Below the pieces are notes generated by a model. It worked only from the letters and a program-made list of their open reading frames with translations. It was not told the origin of the DNA and did not search any database. Shown piece after piece: positions 6,808 to 12,688 of a DNA stretch of 13,715 nt. A program made the translations under genes and the position numbers. This stretch comes from an uncultured Eubacteriales bacterium (GTDB lineage: Bacteria > Bacillota > Clostridia > Christensenellales > Aristaeellaceae): NCBI GenBank assembly GCA_944353735.1, contig CALVPU010000196.1, positions 1 to 13,715 on the forward strand. Reading direction: 5' to 3'. Every line of letters starts with the position of its first letter. The first letter of the stretch is position 1.

Positions 6808-8055
6808 TCAGGTCTGGCCCAGCAGGCGCGTCTGCGTCTCGACGTCGGCGACGCCCGTCGCCGGCAGGCCCTGGTCTTTCTGGAATCTGGCGATGGCGTT
6901 CGTGGTGCTCTCACCGTAGACGCCGTCCGCCGGATTGCCCTTGATGGCGGTCTTGGAACTGCCGTCGAGGTAGCCGAGCTCCGCCAGCCGCTGCTGAATG
7001 CGGACCACTGCCCACGAGTAGTCGCCCTGCTTCTGTTCCTGATACACGACGCGGTACTCCCGCGGCTCAGGCATCACATTGCTGAGGGTGGAGATGTCGC
7101 TGGTCGCGTTCTCCTCCAGCCCGCACAGCTCGTTGAGCGTCACCAGCTCATATCCCTGCGAGACGGCGTAGGGGATGAACTCGAGCAGCTTCTGCGTGTC
7201 CGCGTCGGTAGTGTGGAACAGGTAGATCGCGCCCGGCTTCAGCGCCGCCTTGATCTGATCCATCGTGGCGTCCGAGCCGGAGATCGACCAGTCGGCGATG
7301 GCGCGGTAACCCAGCTGTTCGAGGTAGTTGTGGGTGCGCTGATCGTACTCGCCGTCACCGCCCATGAGGCGGAAGAAGTGCTGCTGATAGTTGACGCCCA
7401 GCGCGAGGCTGACCGCAGCGCTCTGCTGCCAGATCTCCTGCGCCATCTCCTCTTCCGAGAGGCGGAACACGCGCGCGTGGCTCCAGGTATGGTTCTCGAT
7501 CTCGAAGCCCATCTGGAACACGCACGTCTTGAGCACGTCCGCCATGCCGTCGCGCACGACGTTTTCGCCAATCGGGAACAGCGTCAGCTTGCCGCCGTTG
7601 TTGTACGCCGTCATGGCGATCGTCTTGAGGTTGTTCATCTGGAAGCAGTCGTCCACCGTGATGGCGATGCGCTTGCCCTCGGTGCTGCCGTGCTTGATGA
7701 CGGGAAGGTATTCAAACGTCGCTGCCGGTTCCGCCGTGGGCGCCGCCGTTGCGGGAGCCACCGTGGGCATGACCGTGGGCGCCGCCGTCGGAACCGCCGT
7801 GGGCATGACCGTGGGCGCCGCCGTCGGAACCTGTACCGCCGGAAGCTCCACCATCGGGCCCTGCTGATCCGTCGAGGACGGCAGCTGCAGCGTCTGACCG
7901 CTCATCGCCGTCACGTCGTCCGCCCGTCCGGAACCGCCCACCACCGCCGCAATGATGACCGCGATCACCGCGACGACCGCCACCGCGACCACTGCGCCGA
8001 CCAGATAGAGCTGGTTGTTCCGCCGACCGCGCCGGCGATATCTCCTTCTCGCCAT
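6808..8055 (-). CDS. membrane-anchored polysaccharide deacetylase (NodB/PgdA type) with peptidoglycan-binding domain
   Basis: The product is 415 residues. An Arg-rich cytosolic tail (1-12) precedes a single membrane span at about 16-40. A low-complexity Pro/Thr/Ala linker (about 72-112) holds a 12-residue repeat, VPTAAPTVMPTA. The NodB domain spans about 125-312. Its metal and catalytic motifs are TVDDC at 133-137 (usually TFDDG), HTWSH at 189-193, FFRLMGG at 227-233 in place of the RxPxG motif, DWS at 255-257 and LFH at 279-281. Residues about 345-413 form a peptidoglycan-binding (PGBD) domain with VVRIQQRLAELGYLDG and DGVYGESTTNAIARFQ. It should act outside the membrane, removing acetyl groups from wall glycans and perhaps conferring lysozyme resistance. 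This is inferred from the family, and the altered motif 3 leaves activity uncertain. AGGAGG at 8064-8069 supports the start. It appears to be a single-gene unit. Confidence 0.9.
   Translation of the reverse strand: MARRRYRRRGRRNNQLYLVGAVVAVAVVAVIAVIIAAVVGGSGRADDVTAMSGQTLQLPSSTDQQGPMVELPAVQVPTAAPTVMPTAVPTAAPTVMPTVAPATAAPTAEPAATFEYLPVIKHGSTEGKRIAITVDDCFQMNNLKTIAMTAYNNGGKLTLFPIGENVVRDGMADVLKTCVFQMGFEIENHTWSHARVFRLSEEEMAQEIWQQSAAVSLALGVNYQQHFFRLMGGDGEYDQRTHNYLEQLGYRAIADWSISGSDATMDQIKAALKPGAIYLFHTTDADTQKLLEFIPYAVSQGYELVTLNELCGLEENATSDISTLSNVMPEPREYRVVYQEQKQGDYSWAVVRIQQRLAELGYLDGSSKTAIKGNPADGVYGESTTNAIARFQKDQGLPATGVADVETQTRLLGQT
7761..7832. repeat. 36-bp tandem duplication in the deacetylase linker
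   Basis: Two adjacent 36-base units (7761-7796 and 7797-7832) are identical over at least the first 34 bases and encode the 12-residue linker repeat. Because 36 is a multiple of three, gain or loss of a unit would keep the frame and only change the length of the wall-spanning linker. Partly similar sequence continues to about 7735, suggesting older copies. Confidence 0.75.
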
Positions 8056-8159
8056 TGCCTAAACCTCCTGAAAGCGCTTCGACCGTTGAGCGACGGCGAA
8101 GTCGTCAAAGAATTGTGCGGTCCGCCGCCGGTTCCCCGCCACAGCGGCACCGGTACGTG

Positions 8160-8230
8160 ACATCTATTTGACTAATATATGTCGAAAAAAGTTCAAGCAT
8201 AAACGTTAATTGTCTGATAAATTTCGAATC
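8160..8230 (-). promoter_or_regulatory. AT-rich island, probable promoter region of the deacetylase
   Basis: About 70 bases of strikingly AT-rich sequence lie within GC-rich surroundings, 105 bases or more upstream of the deacetylase start. On the minus strand TATATT (8179-8174) is a five-of-six match to a -10 box, but no good -35 lies at the right distance (TTGAAC upstream is too close). On the plus strand TTGACT (8168-8173) resembles a -35 without a fitting -10. The region is a likely promoter; exact boxes are not assigned. Confidence 0.35.
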
Positions 8231-8376
8231 CGCGCGAATTATGCCGCCGGCGAGGCGCACGCGACCGGGCAGACGGCGCCCTCTGGGGAATCGGCGCTCG
8301 CCCGTTTGCGCACGAGGCGGGCGGGCATGATGCGCGGCGCTGGCGGCTGGCTGGGCGCGCTGTATCCGACGGGACA

Positions 8377-8398
8377 GGCGCGCATGCGCATGCGCGCC
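8377..8398. repeat. perfect 22-bp palindrome
   Basis: The two half-sites, GGCGCGCATGC and its complement GCATGCGCGCC, meet without a gap. The sequence is alternating purine-pyrimidine through most of its length. It may be a dimeric protein-binding site or a cruciform-prone sequence. It lies between the AT-rich island and the importer terminator. Confidence 0.7.
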
Positions 8399-8432
8399 GT
8401 GCCGCGCCATTTCAATCATCTTTTGGCGCCGC

Positions 8433-8513
8433 CGCCTCAATCGGGCGCAAAGGCGAGGTCAGGCTCCGGACTGTTTCTACCCTCATCTCGCCGCGCTCGC
8501 CTCAATCGGGCGC
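8433..8513. repeat. pair of identical 16-bp direct repeats
   Basis: CGCCTCAATCGGGCGC occurs at 8433-8448 and again at 8498-8513, 65 bases apart. The sequence between is unrelated. The function is unknown. Confidence 0.6.
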
Positions 8514-8638
8514 GCAATCGCCTGGACGCGCGCAGATCAATGATCTTACCCGCCAACCCCTGAACCGGCGCAGGCCGCGCGGTCCTGTTCCTTTCGCCCG
8601 CAGAAGGCGCTGCGCACCGGACGGCTTGGAAGGCGCAC

Positions 8639-8671
8639 AAAAGCGAGGACGGCGCTTTTCGCCGTCCTCGC
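8639..8671 (-). terminator. intrinsic terminator of the peptide importer operon
   Basis: A perfect 12-bp stem (8643-8654 with 8660-8671) closes a five-base loop. On the minus strand the stem is followed by TTTTG (8642 downward). It begins 25 bases after the stop of the last ATPase gene, exactly where an operon terminator is expected. Confidence 0.9.
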
Positions 8672-8696
8672 GGGAAATCGGGATGCCTGCCGCGCC

Positions 8697-9680
8697 TTAC
8701 TGCGGCTTGACGAGCGGGTGGAAGCACAGCACCTTGCGCTGACCGCCGAGCTGGACCATGTCCGGACGGTTCTTGCGGCACTCGGAAGTGGCGTAGGGGC
8801 AGCGCGGCGCGAACTTGCAGTACGTGATGGCGTACTCCTTGTCCTCCATGTCCGGCATCGCCATCTCCTGATCCCACTTGTCGCCCACGCGCGGCACCGC
8901 GTTCATCAGAAGCTCGGTGTACGGATGCGCGGGGTTGTCCATGATCTCCTTGGCGGGACCGTACTCGATCAGTCCGCCGCGGTAGAGCGTGGCGATGTAG
9001 TCCGAGACGTAGTACGCCGTGGAGAGGTCGTGGGTGATGTAGATGAACGATACGCTGTACTTGTCCTTGAGCTCCTTGAACAGGTTGACGATGTTCATCT
9101 TCATCGAGGCGTCGATGGCGGCGACGGGCTCGTCGGCGATGATCAGCTTCGGGCGGGTGATCAGCGCGCGCGCGATGGACACGCGCTGCAGCTCGCCGCC
9201 GGAGAACTGCGTCGGATACTTGTCCTTGACCACCGCCAGCGACATGCCGACGTTGCGCAGCGTCTCGTCCACGAGCTTTTCCGCCTCGGCGCGTCCCTTG
9301 CAGATGCCCAGCCGCAGCGCGGTGTTGAACAGGTAAGTGTCCACCGTCTTGCGCGCGGAGAACGACTCGTAGGGGTTCTGGAAGATTGGCTGCACGTCGA
9401 GCCTGAACTGCTGGGGATTGTACGCCTTCTTGTCTGCGTAGGAATTGCCCAGCAGGCGGATGTCGCCCTTGTCCGGCTTGTACAGCCGCAGGATCATCTT
9501 GCACAGGGTCGACTTGCCGCAGCCCGACTCGCCGACGATCGACAGAATCACGGGCTTGCCCGCGTCGATGTCCAGCGAGACGTTGTCGATCGCCGTGAGC
9601 TTCTTGCCCATCAGCATGCCGCCGATGCGGAAGATCTTGCTGACATTTTGGATCTCAAGCAATTTCTGCGTCTGCGCCAT
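8697..9680 (-). CDS. oligopeptide/dipeptide ABC importer ATPase (OppF/DppF type)
   Basis: The product is 327 residues. Walker A is GESGCGKST at 50-58, the Q-loop region is PIFQNPYESF at 98-107, the signature is SGGELQRV at 160-167 and Walker B is LIIADEP at 179-185. The usual oligopeptide-transporter tail follows, with NPAHPYTELLMNAVPRVG, then four cysteines at 288, 294, 301 and 319 (spacing x5, x6, x17). In related dipeptide transporters such a cysteine set can bind an iron-sulfur cluster; that it does so here is an inference. The protein should pair with the adjacent ATPase to power peptide uptake through the two permeases. Its ATG is one base beyond the stop of the upstream ATPase gene, and the ribosome site GGAGGTG lies inside that gene, indicating tight coupling. 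It is the last gene before the terminator. Confidence 0.95.
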   Translation of the reverse strand: MAQTQKLLEIQNVSKIFRIGGMLMGKKLTAIDNVSLDIDAGKPVILSIVGESGCGKSTLCKMILRLYKPDKGDIRLLGNSYADKKAYNPQQFRLDVQPIFQNPYESFSARKTVDTYLFNTALRLGICKGRAEAEKLVDETLRNVGMSLAVVKDKYPTQFSGGELQRVSIARALITRPKLIIADEPVAAIDASMKMNIVNLFKELKDKYSVSFIYITHDLSTAYYVSDYIATLYRGGLIEYGPAKEIMDNPAHPYTELLMNAVPRVGDKWDQEMAMPDMEDKEYAITYCKFAPRCPYATSECRKNRPDMVQLGGQRKVLCFHPLVKPQ

Positions 9681-9681
9681 G

Positions 9682-10653
9682 TCAGTTCACCTCCGGAGTC
9701 AGGTAGTGGCAGGCGGCGTAGCGGCCCGGGCGGATCTCGCGGAACTCGGGCACGTCCTGGCGGCACTTGTCCGTCGCCTGCGGGCAGCGCGCGGCGAAGC
9801 GGCAGCCCGGCGGGGGATTCTTCAGGGCCGGCGGGCGCCCGGGGATGCCGACCTTCTGGCTCTTGTCGCCCACGCGGGGCAGCGCGCCGATGAGCATCTT
9901 CGTGTAGGGGTGAATCGGGTCCTCGAAGATGTCCTCAGTGCGGCCCAGCTCGACGAAGCTGCCGGAATACATGATGCCCATGCGGTCGGTGATCTGATAG
10001 TGCACGCCCATGTCGTGGCTGACGATGACCAGCGTGTTCTTGAACTGCTTCTGCAGCCGCATCAGCATCATGAGGATGCCGCGCTGGACGACGACATCGA
10101 GCGCCGTGGTCGGCTCGTCGGCGAGCACCACGTTCGGGGACATGAACGTCGCGAGCGCGATGATCGCGCGCTGGCGCATGCCGCCGGAGAGCTGGAACGG
10201 GAACGCCTCGAGCACGTCGCGGGAGAGGCCCAGCTCCTCGAGGTACTTGCCCACGCGCTCGAGCGTCTGCTTCTCCGACTCGTTCTTGCGATCCTCCTTG
10301 GGAATGGAGTCGAGGAACTGGCTCTTGAGACGCACGATGGGATTGAGCACGCTCTGCGCGGCCTGCGGGACGTAGGAGATGTTGTTCCACCAGCACTTGC
10401 GGATCTCGCCCGACTCATAGGAGAAGGACTTGCCGTTCTTCTCGCCCGAGAGCACCACCTTGCCGGAGTCGATCTCGAGCGGGAATTCGATGATGTCGTA
10501 CAGTGTCTTGAGCAGCGTCGATTTACCGCATCCGGATTCGCCGGCGATACCGAAAATTTCGTTATCGTAGATCTCGAAATTCACGTCCTTCACGACGTGT
10601 ACATTGCCGTCGATGGTCTTGTAGGAGGCGGACAGATGGTCAATTTTCAACAT
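9682..10653 (-). CDS. oligopeptide/dipeptide ABC importer ATPase (OppD/DppD type)
   Basis: The product is 323 residues. Walker A is GESGCGKST at 38-46, the Q-loop glutamine is Q97, the signature is LSGGMRQR at 155-162, Walker B is VVLADEP at 175-181 and the switch histidine is H213. The carboxy tail has DPIHPYTKMLIGALPRVG, then cysteines at 284, 290, 297 and 315 with the same spacing as in the partner ATPase. This pattern is typical of the Opp/Dpp/Nik ATPase group. It should act in the cytoplasm as one half of the heterodimeric motor of the peptide importer. ATG 10653 lies two bases after the stop of the permease C gene. A GAGG about nine bases upstream overlaps the end of that gene, consistent with translational coupling. 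Confidence 0.95.
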   Translation of the reverse strand: MLKIDHLSASYKTIDGNVHVVKDVNFEIYDNEIFGIAGESGCGKSTLLKTLYDIIEFPLEIDSGKVVLSGEKNGKSFSYESGEIRKCWWNNISYVPQAAQSVLNPIVRLKSQFLDSIPKEDRKNESEKQTLERVGKYLEELGLSRDVLEAFPFQLSGGMRQRAIIALATFMSPNVVLADEPTTALDVVVQRGILMMLMRLQKQFKNTLVIVSHDMGVHYQITDRMGIMYSGSFVELGRTEDIFEDPIHPYTKMLIGALPRVGDKSQKVGIPGRPPALKNPPPGCRFAARCPQATDKCRQDVPEFREIRPGRYAACHYLTPEVN

Positions 10654-10655
10654 CT

Positions 10656-11495
10656 TTATCTACCTCGTTTCATGGACATGTAGTCGTTATAGCCGGTAAT
10701 CAGCATGAACAGCCCGACGAACAGCAGGATGGTGCCGATGATCGGCGGGAGGATCCAGTTCCAGCGCCCCGCCATGATGGCGTTGTACTGGCGCGCCCAC
10801 TGGATCATGTTGCCCAGCGAGACCAGATTCGCCGGCGACAGGCCCAGCACCGCGAGGCTGGATTCCGAAGCGATGGCGGACAGCGTCGCGTTCATGAAGT
10901 TGGACAGCGACCACGTCAGCGCATAGGGCAGAATCTCCGTGACAACCACCTGCACCGTGCCCTCGCCGGAGAACCACGCCGTGTGGATAAAGTCGCGCTC
11001 CTTCATCGTCAGCGCCATCGAGCGGATCTGGCGGCTCGGCCAGGCCCACGCGAACAGCGCCAGCACCAGCGCCATCAGGATGACCGTCGACCCGCTGCCG
11101 CGCATCAGCGACGTCATCAAAATCAGCACCGGCAGCGACGGGATAACGACGAACGTGTCCGTGATGACCATCAGCACGCGGTCGACGCCGCCGCCGACAA
11201 AGCCGGCGATCAGACCGACGAACACGCCGACGACCGTGCCCAGAAACGCGACGATGAAGCCGATGGACAGCGAATTGTGAATGGCCTCAATCAACAGCCA
11301 GAAGATGTCCTGCCCCTGAGAGGTCGTGCCGAAGAAGTGCTCCGACGACGGCGGCAGGTTCTTCTGCATGACGTTGTTCGGGAACGGATTTGTGTGCGGA
11401 ATGTAGAACACCACAAAGCCGAGGATCAGGAAGAAGAGCGTCACGATCAAGCCGAGTTTCAGCCGGAAGCTCGCGTTTTTCCAAAAACGTTTCAT
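10656..11495 (-). CDS. oligopeptide/dipeptide ABC importer permease (OppC/DppC type)
   Basis: The product is 279 residues, slightly short but complete. It has an amino-terminal span (about 13-32) after a basic start, an HFFGTTSQGQDIFWLLI motif (about 53-69) that is the family hallmark, and then about five spans in the binding-protein-dependent permease fold. The cytoplasmic EAA-type coupling loop is near DFIHTAWFSGEGTVQVVVTE. The carboxy span ends in NDYMSMKRGR. It should form the membrane pore with permease B. ATG 11495 is preceded by GGGAGG, which lies in the 18-base gap after the in-frame end of the permease B gene at 11514. The stop is TAA. Confidence 0.95.
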   Translation of the reverse strand: MKRFWKNASFRLKLGLIVTLFFLILGFVVFYIPHTNPFPNNVMQKNLPPSSEHFFGTTSQGQDIFWLLIEAIHNSLSIGFIVAFLGTVVGVFVGLIAGFVGGGVDRVLMVITDTFVVIPSLPVLILMTSLMRGSGSTVILMALVLALFAWAWPSRQIRSMALTMKERDFIHTAWFSGEGTVQVVVTEILPYALTWSLSNFMNATLSAIASESSLAVLGLSPANLVSLGNMIQWARQYNAIMAGRWNWILPPIIGTILLFVGLFMLITGYNDYMSMKRGR

Positions 11496-11513
11496 TCTCT
11501 CATTCCTCCCTTC

Positions 11514-12512
11514 TCAGCTATAGCGAATGCGCGGATCGATGAACGGATAGATCAGGTCGGCGATCAGCGTACAGGTCGAGATCGCGACGATCGAGATCGT
11601 AATGCAGCCGAGAATCATGTTTTAGTCCGACTGCGTGATCGCGTTCTGAATCAGCGTGCCGACGCCCGGATAGCCGAAGATGATCTCCGTCATGATCGAG
11701 CCGTTGAACACGCCGCCCAAACTCATCGCCAGCGCCGTGATCTGCGTGAGGATGGAATTGCGGAAGACGTAGCTGGTGCCGATTCGCGCCTCGCTCAGGC
11801 CGCGGTAGCGCGCGTAGAGGACGAAGTCCTCCTCCGAGGTCGTGCTCGACAGCGACTTCATGGAGATGATCCACCAGCCGGTGCCCAGCAGCAGAATCGA
11901 GATCGCCGGCAGCACCGAGGCGCGCAGCAGCGAGCTGATGAACGTCGCCGTGCCGCCGTTGTAGAGGATCGTCGCCTGAAGCGGGAACCAGCCCAGCACG
12001 TAGGAGAATACGATCTGCAATACCAGCGCCACGATGAAGTACGGAATCGGGTAAATGCAAATCGCGATGGACTCCAGAATCTTGGAAGAGCGCTTGTTCT
12101 TCCTGAATCCTGCCAGCAGGCCGATGATGTTGCCGATGATCCACGCGAACACCGTTGTGGTCAGCGACAACCCCAATGTAAACGGCAGATTTCTGCCGAT
12201 GATGTCGTTGACAGGCTCCGGATAGCTCATCAGCGACGGACCGAAGTCAAAGTGCAGCAGACCGTTCCACAAAAAGGACGTATACTGCTCCCACAGCGAG
12301 CCCTCCAGACCAAACTGTATGCGCAGCGACTTTCGCATCTCCTCCATCGCCACCGGGTCCATCTGACCCGAGCGGGCCTGCATCTGACCGATCATGTTCT
12401 CGACCGGGTCGGACGGGAACATGCGCGGGATGAAGAAGATGAACGTGACGCCTATGAAGATCGTCAAGGCCCATGTCAGTAGGCGCAAGCCCAAGTATTT
12501 CCAGAATTTCAC
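11514..12512 (-). CDS. oligopeptide/dipeptide ABC importer permease (OppB/DppB type), interrupted by in-frame TAA (possible pseudogene)
   Basis: Translation from GTG 12512 gives 296 residues ending at TAA 11622-11624. The same frame then continues for 35 codons to TGA 11514-11516, for an expected total of 332. The product has an amino-terminal span (about 10-29), a periplasmic region with the FGLEGSLWEQY stretch (67-77), several spans and the coupling loop DFVLYARYRGLSEARI at 229-244. Conserved FGYPGVGTLIQNAITQSD precedes the stop. The frame beyond it encodes the final span and ends in DPRIRYS, the family's standard carboxy end. The residue replaced is the normally conserved tyrosine of the RDYP-like motif, so a single C-to-A change (TAC to TAA on the coding strand) explains the stop. 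The truncated protein would lack its last membrane span. The start is set by GGAGG at 12523-12527; the frame is open further upstream but without support. Confidence 0.85.
11622..11624 (-). other. internal TAA stop in the permease B gene
   Basis: Plus-strand tta at 11622-11624 reads TAA on the coding strand, in frame with both the upstream 296 codons and the downstream 35 codons. A g at 11622 would restore TAC (Tyr) and an a would restore TAT (Tyr). Confidence 0.95.
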
Positions 12513-12520
12513 TGGCAACA

Positions 12521-12527
12521 CCCCTCC
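12521..12527 (-). promoter_or_regulatory. ribosome binding site deciding the GTG start of permease B
   Basis: GGAGGGG on the minus strand lies 8-10 bases before GTG 12512. The alternative TTG at 12518 would be too close, and codons further upstream lack the family's start pattern (basic KFWKYLGLRLL then a span). Confidence 0.6.
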
Positions 12528-12624
12528 GAGTTGCTTTTTGCAAAGAATGATTGCCGCCTGCCTTGCGGCTGGACCTCCTCCACCGGGGCGCGCCATGCGG
12601 TGCCCTCCGAGAGGGAATTGGAAA

Positions 12625-12654
12625 GCACGCGCCGCCGCATGGGGCGGCGCGTGC
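12625..12654 (-). terminator. intercistronic hairpin between binding protein and permease genes
   Basis: A perfect 12-bp GC-rich stem (12625-12636 with 12643-12654) closes a six-base loop. It begins 34 bases after the binding-protein stop. On the minus strand it is followed only by TTTCC, so it may be a partial terminator or an RNA-stabilising structure rather than a full stop. Such hairpins commonly keep the abundant binding protein more highly expressed than the membrane parts; that role here is inferred. Confidence 0.6.
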
Positions 12655-12688
12655 CGGTCTAGGCCCTTGCGGGCGCTTTCTCAGCGAC

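Larger units (their letters stand above)
8056..8638. other. long non-coding interval upstream of the deacetylase
   Basis: I find no supported gene here. The open frames present are short, arginine-rich and lack ribosome sites. The interval contains the deacetylase ribosome site (8064-8069), an AT-rich island (about 8160-8230), a perfect 22-bp palindrome (8377-8398) and two copies of a 16-mer (8433-8448 and 8498-8513). These could be regulatory, an unrecognised RNA, or the remains of a decayed gene. Confidence 0.5.

Noticed and set aside
8210..8563. A 117-codon plus-strand frame in the long non-coding interval
   Set aside because: It opens at TTG without a ribosome site, has arginine-rich low-complexity content, and contains both the palindrome and the direct repeats.
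11518..12144. A frameshift, rather than a stop, in the permease B gene, suggested by a long overlapping frame
   Set aside because: That frame encodes no permease-like sequence. The true frame continues unchanged after the TAA into DPRIRYS, so the lesion is a nonsense codon and not a frameshift.
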